This document shows, one piece after another, positions 53,354 through 63,326 of a stretch of 64,000 nucleotides of DNA. The notes beneath the pieces were generated by a model, which had not been told where the DNA came from, made no database searches, and saw only the letters and a list, made by a program, of their open reading frames with translations. The stretch's first letter is position 1. The number at the start of each line of letters is the position of its first letter. The position numbers were made by a program, and so were the translations under genes. Origin of the DNA: Vreelandella massiliensis (GTDB taxonomy: Bacteria; Pseudomonadota; Gammaproteobacteria; Pseudomonadales; Halomonadaceae); contig NZ_LT699745.1 of assembly GCF_900155385.1 (NCBI RefSeq), positions 481,713-545,712 of the forward strand. The letters run 5' to 3'.

Positions 53354-53785
53354 TCACCCACCGTTCAGCGTGCGGCCGCTCTCTTTAAGAAGTTCATCGA
53401 CCGGCTCGCGCACGTAGTCGTGGCGATGGTAGCCTTCGTCAACCAGTTCGCCGTCCCAGGCGATGATATCCAAATCCATGGTCCGCGGGCCGGATTTAAT
53501 CGGCCCACGTTCGCGCCCCAGCCGGTCCTCGATGCGCTTTAGGTACTCTTTGAAATCCGCTTGTGGGAGGGATGTGCGCACCAGCACGGCGCTATTGAGG
53601 AAATCGGGCTGCGCCTGATAGCCCACGGGGGTCGTGCGAATGGGCGTGGTATGGGCAATCAGCTCGCACTCTTGGCTGAGAATCTCGATCACCTGCGTAT
53701 AGTGGTGTTCGGGGTCGATGTTCGAGCCCACCGAAATCACGCACTCATGCGGCGTCTGTGTCGCGGTTGATGAAGCCTTTGGCAT
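53354..53785 (-). CDS. folK: 6-hydroxymethyl-7,8-dihydropterin pyrophosphokinase
   Basis: FolK adds pyrophosphate to hydroxymethyl-dihydropterin in folate synthesis. At 143 residues it is slightly short. Motifs: CVISVGSNIDPEHH, NSAVLVRTSLP, RLGRERGPIKSGPRTMDLDI with the catalytic Asp pair and Arg. It diverges from folM, as in several gammaproteobacteria that carry an extra folK copy. Whether it is the only copy in the genome cannot be told. Confidence 0.9.
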   Translation of the reverse strand: MPKASSTATQTPHECVISVGSNIDPEHHYTQVIEILSQECELIAHTTPIRTTPVGYQAQPDFLNSAVLVRTSLPQADFKEYLKRIEDRLGRERGPIKSGPRTMDLDIIAWDGELVDEGYHRHDYVREPVDELLKESGRTLNGG

Positions 53786-53959
53786 AACAGTTCCTTGGCA
53801 GTGAGCAAGTGAAAGGGCTGATTTATTAGCCTAACGCTTCCCCCTTTTTGTGCAAGCCCTGTTTGTAGAAGAGACGTACAACTTATTGACAACCGCTCTC
53901 CTCACGTCGAGAGTGACGGTTCTTGCCTACCCGCTCTTGCCCACCATGAGGAGACAGCC

Positions 53960-54718
53960 ATGAGCGCACAAGCTGCACTGGTCACCGGCGGCGCCACGCG
54001 TCTAGGGCGCCACTTCGCCGAAGCACTGGCGGATGCTGGCTACGATATTGCCCTTCACGTGAATAGCTCGCGCAACGAGGCCCGCGAAGTCGCTAACGAC
54101 ATTCGCAAGAAAGGCCGCGAGTGCGACATCTTCGCCTGCAACTTTTTAAGCGATGCGCCGGAAGATGACCTTGGCCTGCTGATCAGAAACGTCAAAACGC
54201 GCTTTACCGGCTTGAGCCTACTGGTTAACAGTGCTTCCGCGTATGAACCCGCTCCCCTTGCCGAAACCGACTTGGGCATGCTGGAGACCCAGTTTCGCGT
54301 CAATATGTTTACGCCGCTGCTGCTGACGCGTCACTTTGCCGAGGCCGTCGAGGAGGGCTGCGTGGTCAACATCATCGATAACAAGATCGCCTACCACCAG
54401 TACCCTTACGCCGCGTACCTGTTATCCAAAAAGGGCCTAGCCGAGATGACTCGCATGGCGGCGCTGGAGTTCGCTCCGCGCATCCGGGTCAACGGTATCG
54501 CCCCCGGCGTGGTACTGCCCGCGTCCCAGCGCACCAGCGACTACATCGAGTGGCGCATCGACGGCATCCCCGCCAAGCGCCAAGGCGACCCGGACCACTT
54601 GGTGGCCGCGCTGCGCTATGTGCTGGAGAACCCCTTTGTGGTGGGGCAGATTCTGTTTGTCGACGGCGGCGAGTCGATCAACGTGGAGGGGCGCCACTCG
54701 GAGAACTATCCCGCTTAA
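53960..54718 (+). CDS. folM: SDR dihydromonapterin/dihydrofolate reductase
   Basis: This cytoplasmic short-chain dehydrogenase has 252 residues: ALVTGGATRLGRHFAEALAD for NADPH binding, NSASAYEPAPL, Tyr-x3-Lys as YAAYLLSKKG, and PGVVLPA. FolM reduces dihydromonapterin to tetrahydromonapterin, the cofactor of phenylalanine hydroxylase, or dihydrofolate. The divergent pairing with folK supports a pterin role. A terminator follows. Confidence 0.85.
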   Translation: MSAQAALVTGGATRLGRHFAEALADAGYDIALHVNSSRNEAREVANDIRKKGRECDIFACNFLSDAPEDDLGLLIRNVKTRFTGLSLLVNSASAYEPAPLAETDLGMLETQFRVNMFTPLLLTRHFAEAVEEGCVVNIIDNKIAYHQYPYAAYLLSKKGLAEMTRMAALEFAPRIRVNGIAPGVVLPASQRTSDYIEWRIDGIPAKRQGDPDHLVAALRYVLENPFVVGQILFVDGGESINVEGRHSENYPA

Positions 54719-54752
54719 TGATGTGCGCGCGCAGCGTCGTGACTAACCCAAA

Positions 54753-54778
54753 GGGCCGCCCAATAAGGCGGCCCGTTT
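54753..54778 (+). terminator. Terminator between folM and mscS
   Basis: GGGCCGCC (54753-54760) pairs with GGCGGCCC (54767-54774), loop CAATAA, then GTTTGT. It serves folM and, lying between convergent genes, may act both ways. Confidence 0.7.
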
Positions 54779-54794
54779 GTATCAGGATGCGCTG

Positions 54795-57122
54795 TTACGA
54801 CACATCGTCGTCGGTGGGTTTGGTGTGCTCCTCCTCGGCGGAGGTCTGCACCCCGTGCTCCGGATCGTCACGGCTGACCGTTTCGCTGCGCGAACGATCG
54901 ACCGCGGTGCTTTTGATCACCCGCACGTTCGCCGCCGGGGCGTTGCCCTCTTTGTCTTCGCCGAAGTAGAGCGTGGTATGCGGGAACGGGATCTCGATAC
55001 CCGCCTCGTCGAAGCGCAATTTAACCAAGCGGTTATAGGCGCGACCCACGGCCCACTGATCGCCCGGTGTGGTCTTGATCACCACGCGGATATTCACCGA
55101 ACTATCCGCCAGGGCCGTGACACCCGCCACCGTGAGGTCTTCCAGCAGCTTATTGCCGTGCTCTTCGCTGGCCTTCAGGTCTTCAAAGGCGAGCTGGAGC
55201 TGATCGACGGCGTCATCAATGCTTTCGCGGTAGGCGATGCCGTACTCGCCGACGTGGTTGCCGTATTCGCGCATGTAGTTCGAGACGGTGTCCACGCTGG
55301 AGAACGGTATCAGGTGGTAAGTGCCGGAGAGGTCGCGAATCCCCACCGAGCGAATGCTCAAGCGCTCAGCGGTGCCGGTAATGCCGCCCACCGTGACCAC
55401 ATCGCCGGTATTCATGGCATTCTCCACCTGAATAAAGATGCCGGTGATCACGTCCTGCACCAGCTTCTGGGCGCCGAAACCAATCGCCAAGCCCAGCACA
55501 CCGGCACCGGCGATTAGCGGGCCAATGTTGATGCCAATTTCGGACAACACGATCATGCCGGTGATGGTCACCATGGCGATCGCCAAGGCATTACGGAACA
55601 GGCTCAACAGGGTTTTTGCCCGCGCGGAGGGTTCGCCGCTGCCCGTTTCGGGGTTGAGTTTATGCTCGATCAAGCTGGCGAGCCCCAGCCACACCCCGAT
55701 CGCGACAATCAAAATCACCGCCACGCTGGTCAGATTGCCTACCATATTGGCGCCGGCCTCGGAGGCGTACCACGCGGGTAGGTCAAAGGCACCCCAGGCA
55801 TCGAGTACCACCATGATCACCGCCACGCCGATCACCGTGCGCAGGATACGCAGAGCATTGGGAACGTAGCTATTGAGGCGCTTTTCCAGCAGCGGCAGCT
55901 TGCGGCGCAGCTCCGGCGAGAGCTTGATCCGCCGGCCGATGGTCTGGGTCAAAAAGGCCGAAGCCAAGAGGCCCAAGACAACCGCCGCCAGGGTTTGTAG
56001 TGTCGCGAACATGACAAAGGGCAGCGCATCGCCCGGGCGCGTCAGCGTGAGGACAAACACCACCAGGAAGTAGAGCAGCGCGAACAGATGCCACGTCCGT
56101 GCGAACAGTTGTAGCGACACGCGACTGGCGGTAAAGCTTGCGTTGGTCGACATGACATTGATGTTATCGCGCAGGCGTACCCGGTTTTTCAGAATCACCG
56201 CCACGGCATAAATAAACGCGCACACCATGATCAGCGTGCCCAGCGCCTGGCCAAGCGCCGGGGCGATATAGAAGTTCACCAGCGGCACGACCACCATCAG
56301 CCCGTAACCGACCATGCCCACAAGACGCGCCAGCCAGCGGTTCCAGTAGGCCGCCTCGTCGGCCGAGATGGGCAGCAAGCGCAGGCCTTCGTAGCGCGAG
56401 GAGAACAGCATCCGCACCCCGGCTTTGATCAGCTCAATGACCAAAAACGCATTCAGAAATAGCGATGCGCGGGTGGAAAGGTCGCCGCTCTCGCCCACGG
56501 CGAAGGTCGCGATCAGATTACCGCCCACGTAGGCAAAGGCGACGATCAGTATGTCGATAACGGCGGCGATCGCCACGCACAGCACCAGCCGCAGCACCGG
56601 CGTTAAGCCAGCGCCTTGCTGCGACCAGTGGCTAATCTTGGTGAAAAGCGGCTTGCAAACCCGTCGAAACAGCACAAAGAGCACAAAAGTGGCGAGAATC
56701 ACCAACCCCAGGTTAATCGCCGCGGTGGTAAACGCCGACATTTCAAACGTGCTGGCGCTTTCGCCGCTGAAGAGATCCGCGACAATCGCCACCGCCTGCT
56801 CAAGTTGCCCACCTACGTCACTCACCACGCGGCTGGTGATCTCGGCGAGCTGACGCGGCAACGAGACCTCTTCCGGTGACATCTCGCTGCCTTGCGCGGC
56901 GGCTTCAGCCTCGCTTGAGACATCGGCTGCCTGGCTGCGCAGCAGGTCGATCAGCTCTTGACGCGACTGCTCGTTTTCCAGCAAATCGGCCAGGTTGGTT
57001 AAAGAGACCTCGCTGCCACTACCCGCATCACTGGCGGTTTGCGCCACGGCAGGCGTCGCCATTAGCGCCAGCAGCGCGAATAGCCAGATGCCCAGCCAAG
57101 GCAAGAGTCGTAATCGCGTCAC
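54795..57122 (-). CDS. Large MscS-family mechanosensitive channel
   Basis: This channel has 775 residues. After a signal peptide (ending ATPAVAQT) and a periplasmic helical part come about ten membrane helices, then the MscS core with pore helix GPLIAGAGVLGLAIGFGAQK (about residues 570-590) and the cytoplasmic vestibule (FIQVENAMNTGDVVTVGGIT, then GTYHLIPFSS, FPHTTLYFGEDKEG). Length and layout are like E. coli YbiO. Its role is release of solutes on osmotic downshift, useful for a halophile that stores osmolytes. Confidence 0.92.
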   Translation of the reverse strand: MTRLRLLPWLGIWLFALLALMATPAVAQTASDAGSGSEVSLTNLADLLENEQSRQELIDLLRSQAADVSSEAEAAAQGSEMSPEEVSLPRQLAEITSRVVSDVGGQLEQAVAIVADLFSGESASTFEMSAFTTAAINLGLVILATFVLFVLFRRVCKPLFTKISHWSQQGAGLTPVLRLVLCVAIAAVIDILIVAFAYVGGNLIATFAVGESGDLSTRASLFLNAFLVIELIKAGVRMLFSSRYEGLRLLPISADEAAYWNRWLARLVGMVGYGLMVVVPLVNFYIAPALGQALGTLIMVCAFIYAVAVILKNRVRLRDNINVMSTNASFTASRVSLQLFARTWHLFALLYFLVVFVLTLTRPGDALPFVMFATLQTLAAVVLGLLASAFLTQTIGRRIKLSPELRRKLPLLEKRLNSYVPNALRILRTVIGVAVIMVVLDAWGAFDLPAWYASEAGANMVGNLTSVAVILIVAIGVWLGLASLIEHKLNPETGSGEPSARAKTLLSLFRNALAIAMVTITGMIVLSEIGINIGPLIAGAGVLGLAIGFGAQKLVQDVITGIFIQVENAMNTGDVVTVGGITGTAERLSIRSVGIRDLSGTYHLIPFSSVDTVSNYMREYGNHVGEYGIAYRESIDDAVDQLQLAFEDLKASEEHGNKLLEDLTVAGVTALADSSVNIRVVIKTTPGDQWAVGRAYNRLVKLRFDEAGIEIPFPHTTLYFGEDKEGNAPAANVRVIKSTAVDRSRSETVSRDDPEHGVQTSAEEEHTKPTDDDVS

Positions 57123-57214
57123 ACTTCTTCCTCCCTTATTGAGTCGTGTTTATCAAGACACGCTTAGCGATAGCCTAACACGCTGTTTAGCGATCTTCGC
57201 GCCCCTAACAGGCG

Positions 57215-57643
57215 CTAGCATAGCGGCATAAGCCAGGTTTGCGCCAACCCCAGCACCAACGCGTAGCGTCCGGCTTTTGCCAGTAAAATCCAGGTAAGCG
57301 CTCGCCACCACGGTAGGCGAAACACGCCGGCAAGCACCGTGAGCGGATCCCCCACCACCGGCATCCAGGAGAGCAGCAGGCTGTATTCACCCAGGCGGTG
57401 ATACCAGCGCTCGGCACGCGCGAGCCCCTGCTGGGAAGCAGGAAACCAGCGGCGATCCTGAAAGCGGCGGGCGTAACGCCCCAGCGCCACGTTGATCAAA
57501 CTGCCCAACGTATTGCCGAGCGTGGCCACCGCCCACAGCGCCAGTGCAGGCTCGCCTAGGCACCACTGCCGCGCGAGCCACACCTCCGAGGCGCCGGGCA
57601 GCAGCGTGGCGCTACCCAGGGCAATGAAAAAGAGGCTGAACAA
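57215..57643 (-). CDS. YqaA-family membrane protein
   Basis: This 142-residue protein of the DedA/SNARE-associated group has about four helices: FFIALGSATLLPGASEVWLA, AVATLGNTLGSLINVALGRY, and SLLLSWMPVVGDPLTVLAGV, whose GDPLTVLAG is typical of YqaA. DedA proteins help recycle lipid carriers; the exact YqaA role is open. It begins 6 bases after the IclR gene and is probably in its transcript. Confidence 0.85.
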   Translation of the reverse strand: MFSLFFIALGSATLLPGASEVWLARQWCLGEPALALWAVATLGNTLGSLINVALGRYARRFQDRRWFPASQQGLARAERWYHRLGEYSLLLSWMPVVGDPLTVLAGVFRLPWWRALTWILLAKAGRYALVLGLAQTWLMPLC

Positions 57644-57649
57644 GCGGCG

Positions 57650-58471
57650 CTACGCCGGGGCGTGGCCACCGAGCTGCGCGGTAATATCCGCCGCGGTGGC
57701 CCGCACCAGGCCGCCAAGCTCTTGAAGCCGCGCTTCGGGGATGCGCGCCATGGGGCCGGAAACGGAAATCGCCGCCAGGGGGCTGCCGTACTCGTCGTGG
57801 ATACAGGCGGCCACGCAGTGCAGGCCGATGGCATGCTCTTCGCGGTCGCAGGCGAAACCGTCGGCGCGAATGCGGGCCATCTCCTCTTGCAGCGCTGCCG
57901 CGGTGGCGAGGGTGTTGTCGGTGACTTGAACCAGCTCGCGACCTTCAAGCAGCTGCGCGCGCTCCTCACAGGGCATCCACGCCAGCAGCGCCTTGCCCAC
58001 GCCGGAGGCGTGCAGCGGCGCCCGCGAGCCTAGCCGGGTAATCATGCGCATCATCTGCGGCGATTCGTGCTGAGCGAGAAACACCGCCGTGGCGCCATCG
58101 CGAATGCCTAGGTTGGCCGTTTCGCCGGTGGCCTGGGTCAAGCGACGCAGAAACGGCCGACTGGTGGCGATGAAATCCCGCGCTTCGAGAAAGCTATTGC
58201 CGATGCGAAAGGTTTTGACATCGATGCGCCACAGCCCCTGCTCGTTCTCCTGGGTGACAAACCCCTGGCTTTGCAGGGCCTGCAGCAGCCGGTGCGTGGT
58301 GGAAGGCGCCAAATCTGCTATCTCGGCAAGCTCGGAGAGCGAAAGCCCGCGCGGGCTCTGCGACAGATCCTCCAGAAGCGTTAATCCGCGCACCAGCGAT
58401 TGACTATGGCCACCGCTGGCTTTGGCCCCACTCGCCGGCCGCCCGGCGGCTCTGCGTTTGACCTCACTCAC
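57650..58471 (-). CDS. IclR-family regulator, AllR-like
   Basis: This 273-residue regulator has an IclR winged helix (SLSELAEIADLAPSTTHRLL, about residues 40-60) and effector domain with FLRRLTQATGETANLGIRDG, ITRLGSRAPLHASGVGKALL and GLHCVAACIHDEYGSPLAAI. Compared from memory, these match E. coli AllR (glyoxylate and allantoin sensing) at many places. GTG 58471 with AGGAG upstream is preferred over the frame to 58579. AllR-like function fits the allantoin genes 20 kb away, but other IclR roles cannot be excluded. Confidence 0.82.
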   Translation of the reverse strand: MSEVKRRAAGRPASGAKASGGHSQSLVRGLTLLEDLSQSPRGLSLSELAEIADLAPSTTHRLLQALQSQGFVTQENEQGLWRIDVKTFRIGNSFLEARDFIATSRPFLRRLTQATGETANLGIRDGATAVFLAQHESPQMMRMITRLGSRAPLHASGVGKALLAWMPCEERAQLLEGRELVQVTDNTLATAAALQEEMARIRADGFACDREEHAIGLHCVAACIHDEYGSPLAAISVSGPMARIPEARLQELGGLVRATAADITAQLGGHAPA

Positions 58472-58603
58472 CCTGCTTCTCCTCACGCGACAAAAGCGTG
58501 AGGATAACGCGCTTTCGCGTCGCCTGTCGCGTTTACGGAAACGCTTTCCAACTTTTTCGGTGTGTCTCACTACCACCACTAGGCGCCGGCCGATCAGGGC
58601 GCG

Positions 58604-59401
<798 letters not shown>

Positions 59402-59428
59402 TGTTCTCTCCTATCACTTATTGCTCTC

Positions 59429-60394
59429 TTAGCGCTGGGTATCGCGCGGGTCGCGCCCGAGCGGGTGCGGCTCGCCGCGCGCCTTGGCCAGCTCAATCTG
59501 ACGCTGACGCTCGCGGGCCGCGGCGCGGGTCTTCTCCGGCAGCGAATCGATGCAGTGGGGGCAGCTGATGCCGGGCTCGTAGGCGCTTGAGTTCATATCT
59601 TCGACAGAAATCGGCCGGCGACAGGCGTGGCACTGCTCAAACGCGCCTTCGCTCAAATCGTGGCGCACGGTGACGCGGTTATCAAACACAAAGCAGTCGC
59701 CGCGCCACAGCGACTGCGCTTCGGGCACCTTTTCCAGATAGTTCAACACGCCGCCTTTGAGGTGGTAGACCTCGTCAAAGCCCTCCTTGAGCATAAAGCT
59801 AGAGGCTTTTTCGCAGCGAATGCCGCCGGTGCAGAACATCGCGACTTTTTTGTGCCGCGCGGGGTCGTAGTGCTCGCGCACGTAGTCGGGGAACTCGCGA
59901 AAGGTCGCGGTTTTGGGGTCAATCGCGCCCTCGAAGCTGCCGATCTCGACCTCGTAATCGTTGCGGGTATCGATCACCAGCACTTCCGGGTCCGAGATCA
60001 GTGCGTTCCACTGTTCGGGCTCAACGTAAGTGCCGACCGTGTCGTTGGGGTCGATCCCCGGCATGCCTAGCGTGACGATCTCTTTTTTGAGTTTGACCTT
60101 GGTGCGGTAAAACGGCGGCACGTCGCAGTAGGACTCTTTATAGTGCGCCGCGTTATGGGGGATATCGCGCAAGCGCGGGTCGGCGGTGAGCCACGCGAGC
60201 AGCGCCTCGATGCCTTCGCGGGTGCCGGCGACGGTGCCGTTAATGCCCTCATGGGCCAGCAGCAGCGTGCCTTTGACGCCGTTATCCAGCATGGTTTGGC
60301 GCAGCGGCTCGCGTAGCGCTTCAGCGTCATCCAGCGTGACAAACTTGTACATCGCCGCGACCACAATGGGCGGCGTTGAGGTGGGGTGGGGCAT
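59429..60394 (-). CDS. trhO: tRNA uridine-34 hydroxylase TrhO
   Basis: TrhO (YceA) hydroxylates U34 of some tRNAs as a first step to carboxymethoxy- or methoxyuridine. The 321-residue protein has an N-terminal TrhO domain ([20 protein letters not shown]), a rhodanese domain with the Cys loop [15 protein letters not shown] (about residue 177), and a Cys-rich C-terminal part ([23 protein letters not shown]). ATG 60394 with AGGAG upstream replaces the longer frame to 60442. Confidence 0.95.
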   Translation of the reverse strand: MPHPTSTPPIVVAAMYKFVTLDDAEALREPLRQTMLDNGVKGTLLLAHEGINGTVAGTREGIEALLAWLTADPRLRDIPHNAAHYKESYCDVPPFYRTKVKLKKEIVTLGMPGIDPNDTVGTYVEPEQWNALISDPEVLVIDTRNDYEVEIGSFEGAIDPKTATFREFPDYVREHYDPARHKKVAMFCTGGIRCEKASSFMLKEGFDEVYHLKGGVLNYLEKVPEAQSLWRGDCFVFDNRVTVRHDLSEGAFEQCHACRRPISVEDMNSSAYEPGISCPHCIDSLPEKTRAAARERQRQIELAKARGEPHPLGRDPRDTQR

Positions 60395-60443
60395 GTGAAC
60401 TCCTGGTTGTCGCCCCCGTAAAGGGCGGACCATTAACAACAAC

Positions 60444-60467
60444 GACGCCCCGCCTAGGCGGGGCGTC
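60444..60467 (-). terminator. Hairpin after serA
   Basis: GACGCCCCGCC (60444-60454) and GGCGGGGCGTC (60457-60467) form an 11-bp palindrome; the minus strand continues GTTGTTGTTAA. It lies 29 bases beyond the serA stop. Confidence 0.65.
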
Positions 60468-60495
60468 GGTTATGACAGCGAAAAACGCGCTGCGT

Positions 60496-61755
60496 TTAGT
60501 CGTTTTGTGTCGCGTCGTTTTGTGTTGAGTAGAGCACGCGAATTTTCAGCGTATGCGAAACGTCCTTGAGCGCTTCAAGCGCCTGCGGGCCGTAGGCTTT
60601 GTCCACGTCGATCACCACGTAGCCGACTTTCTCGTTGGTCTGCAGGTACTGCCCGGAGATGTTGATGCCGTTCTCCGACAGCACGCGGTTGATCTCGGAG
60701 AGCACGCCCGGCACGTTGTCGTGGATATGCAGCAGGCGGTGCTTGTCCGGATGCGCCGGCAGCGCCACCTCGGGGAAGTTGACCGAGGTGACGGTGGTGC
60801 CGTTATCCGAGTAGGTGATCAGCTTCTCGGAGACCTCGATGCCGATATTCTCCTGGGCTTCCAGGGTCGAGCCGCCGATGTGCGGGGTCAAAATCACGTT
60901 GGCCAAACCGCGCAGCGGGCTTTCGAACTCTTCGTCGTTGCCCTTGGGTTCGACCGGGAAGACGTCGATCGCCGCGCCGTTGAGCCGACCCGCCTTCAGC
61001 GCCTCGGCCAGCGGTTCGATCTCGACCACGCTACCACGCGAGGCGTTGAGCAAAATCGCCCCCGGCTTCATCGCCGCGATCTCTTTCTCGCCGATCATCC
61101 AGCGGGTCGAGGCCAAATCCGGCACGTGCAGGCTGACCACGTCGGCGCGGCGCAGAAGCTCCTCAAGGCTTGCGACCTGGGAGGCGTTACCCATGCCCAG
61201 CTTGGCGATCACATCGTAGTAAATGACGTTGAAGCCCAGCGACTCCGCAAGCACGGAGAGCTGCGCGCCGATGCTGCCGTAACCCACGATGCCCAGGGTT
61301 TTGCCCCGCGCTTCATGGGAGTTTTTCGCCGATTTCAGCCAGCCGCCTTCGTGGGCGCGGGCGTTCTTTTCGGGGATGCCACGCAGCAGCATGATCGCTT
61401 CGGCGAGCACCAGTTCGGCCACCGAGCGGGTGTTGGAGTAGGGCGCGTTGAAGACCGCGATGCCGCGCTTAAGCGCCGCGTCCAGGTCGACCTGGTTGGT
61501 CCCGATACAGAAACAGCCAACGCCGACAAGCTTCTCTGCCGCGGCAAACACGCGCTCGGTGAGCTGCGTGCGCGAGCGAATGCCGATGAAGTGAACGTCG
61601 CGGATCTTCTCGATCAGCGCCTCTTCATCTAGCGAGGTCGGCAGATGCTCGATGTTCTCGTAACCTGCGTTATGAAAATTGTCCACCGCGCTCTGGTGGA
61701 CGCCCTCGAGCAGCAGGATCTTGATCTTGCTCTTGTCCAGGGACGTTTTAGCCAT
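60496..61755 (-). CDS. serA: D-3-phosphoglycerate dehydrogenase
   Basis: SerA oxidises 3-phosphoglycerate in the first step of serine synthesis. The 419-residue protein has the NAD motif GIVGYGSIGAQLSVLAESLG (about 156), ILLNASRGSVVEIEPLAEAL (catalytic Arg), LTPHIGGSTLEAQENIG (catalytic His) and a C-terminal ACT domain (HIHDNVPGVLSEINRVLSEN) that usually binds serine for feedback. Length is like E. coli SerA (410). An extended -10 TGCTAATAT lies upstream on the minus strand near 61816-61824. Confidence 0.96.
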   Translation of the reverse strand: MAKTSLDKSKIKILLLEGVHQSAVDNFHNAGYENIEHLPTSLDEEALIEKIRDVHFIGIRSRTQLTERVFAAAEKLVGVGCFCIGTNQVDLDAALKRGIAVFNAPYSNTRSVAELVLAEAIMLLRGIPEKNARAHEGGWLKSAKNSHEARGKTLGIVGYGSIGAQLSVLAESLGFNVIYYDVIAKLGMGNASQVASLEELLRRADVVSLHVPDLASTRWMIGEKEIAAMKPGAILLNASRGSVVEIEPLAEALKAGRLNGAAIDVFPVEPKGNDEEFESPLRGLANVILTPHIGGSTLEAQENIGIEVSEKLITYSDNGTTVTSVNFPEVALPAHPDKHRLLHIHDNVPGVLSEINRVLSENGINISGQYLQTNEKVGYVVIDVDKAYGPQALEALKDVSHTLKIRVLYSTQNDATQND

Positions 61756-62041
61756 GGCTGAATCAACCTCATTGATCGGCGGTTTCCGCCGTGTATCGGT
61801 TCACGAAAGGCCCGTATATTAGCACAGCCACGGCGCTCGGGCGGGGCCGGCGAGATGAAAAGTCTGCGCGCTTTGCATGAGCGGCGTGCATGGTTTGCCG
61901 AGACGTTGACCATATTCACTGACACGCGGGCAGACGCGCCGGGGGGTGGTCGGTGTATACTGGGCGGCTACTATGCATGACACGCGCTCTTAAGCGTGGT
62001 CGTTAGAAAACGTGGACTTTGAGAAACGGCAGGCATCGGCG

Positions 62042-62350
62042 ATGAGTGACTCGACATCTTCCTCCCCGCAGGAGTCCCCCGATCAGGGCGCTCCCCAGCA
62101 GGACTTTGCGGCCACGGTGGAGCAGCTAGAAGCGCTCGTCGAGCGGCTGGAGTCAGGCGCGCTTTCGCTTGAGGAGTCGCTCACGGCGTTTGAGCAGGGC
62201 GTGGCCCTCACCCGCGAGGCGCAAAAACGCCTGGACAACGCCGAACTCAAAGTGCGCGCGCTAAGCGAAGATAGCGACGGACGGCTGGCCGTGACGCCGT
62301 TCAACGCGCCGGACCAAGACGCCGGCGGCGAGGAGAACCCGCCATGGTAG
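62042..62350 (+). CDS. xseB: Exodeoxyribonuclease VII small subunit
   Basis: XseB is the small subunit of exonuclease VII, which degrades single-stranded DNA. The 102-residue product has the family core FAATVEQLEALVERLESGAL followed by SLEESLTAFEQGVALTREAQ. ATG 62042 is chosen; the frame starting at 62012 adds ten residues without support. The gene overlaps ispA by 7 bases. The order xseB-ispA-dxs is conserved in many gammaproteobacteria. Confidence 0.95.
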   Translation: MSDSTSSSPQESPDQGAPQQDFAATVEQLEALVERLESGALSLEESLTAFEQGVALTREAQKRLDNAELKVRALSEDSDGRLAVTPFNAPDQDAGGEENPPW

Positions 62351-63237
62351 CCATGCAAACACCGGTGCTGGAAACCCTGCGCCGCGCGAGCAACGCTCGC
62401 GTCGATACCACGCTTGCGGCGCTGTTTGAGGCACGCCCGGCCACGGCTCCGCGCCTGGAAGCCGCCATGCGCCACGGCCTGCTGGTGGGGGGCAAACGCC
62501 TGCGCCCGCTTTTGGTCTATCTCGCCGGCCGCGCCCTGGGGGCCGATGACGAGGCGCTCGACGCCCCGGCCGCCGCGATTGAGCTAATCCATGCCTACTC
62601 GCTGATTCACGATGACCTGCCGGCGATGGACGACGACGACCTGCGCCGCGGCCAACCCACCGTCCACAAGGCCTTTGACGAGGCCACCGCGATTCTGGCC
62701 GGCGATGCCCTGCAGTCACTGGCGTTTGAGGTGCTGGCCAATACGCCCCACCCACGCTTGGGCAGCCTGGTACGCACGCTGGCCACGGCCTCGGGGCGCG
62801 AGGGCATGGTGGCCGGCCAAGCGCTGGACTTGGACGCTGTGGGCGGGCATCCGGATGTCGAGGCGCTGGCGCACATGCACGCCCATAAAACCGGCGCGCT
62901 GATCGAAGCCGCCGTGCGCTTGGGCGGCCTGATTGCGGTCACCGAAACCGACCCGCGCCTGGACGCGCTGGCCCGCTACGCGCGCGCGATTGGCCTGGCG
63001 TTTCAAATTCATGACGATGTCCTGGACGTCACCGGCGACACGGCGACGCTGGGCAAAGCCTCCGGCGCCGATGCCGCCCGGGCCAAGCCCACCTACCCCA
63101 GCTTGCTGGGGCTGAGCGGCGCGCAACAAAAAGCCAAGCGCCTCATGGACGAGGCCATCGCCGCACTCTCCCCGCTGGGCGAGAATGCCGCGCCGCTGGC
63201 CGAGTTGGCCCACTACATGATCGAGCGCGACTATTAA
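62344..63237 (+). CDS. ispA: Farnesyl diphosphate synthase
   Basis: IspA condenses isopentenyl diphosphate with dimethylallyl and geranyl diphosphate. The 297-residue protein has GGKRLRPLLVYLAG, the first Asp-rich motif SLIHDDLPAMDDDDLRRG (about residue 90), GREGMVAGQALDLDA and the second motif FQIHDDVLDVTGD (about 222). It overlaps xseB and is followed by dxs after 89 bases. Confidence 0.96.
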   Translation: MVAMQTPVLETLRRASNARVDTTLAALFEARPATAPRLEAAMRHGLLVGGKRLRPLLVYLAGRALGADDEALDAPAAAIELIHAYSLIHDDLPAMDDDDLRRGQPTVHKAFDEATAILAGDALQSLAFEVLANTPHPRLGSLVRTLATASGREGMVAGQALDLDAVGGHPDVEALAHMHAHKTGALIEAAVRLGGLIAVTETDPRLDALARYARAIGLAFQIHDDVLDVTGDTATLGKASGADAARAKPTYPSLLGLSGAQQKAKRLMDEAIAALSPLGENAAPLAELAHYMIERDY

Positions 63238-63326
63238 TGCCGATGCCGGCACCACGCGCGCCCGTCCGCGTCGTTTTCTTGCGCCGCATTAAGCGTTTCT
63301 TTTTTGTGTCTTTATAAAGAGTGCCC

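Noticed and set aside
60553..61632. 359-codon plus-strand frame opposite serA
   Set aside because: Length comes from high-GC codon usage of serA; the composition (Asp/Val/His/Gly repeats) is typical of shadow frames.
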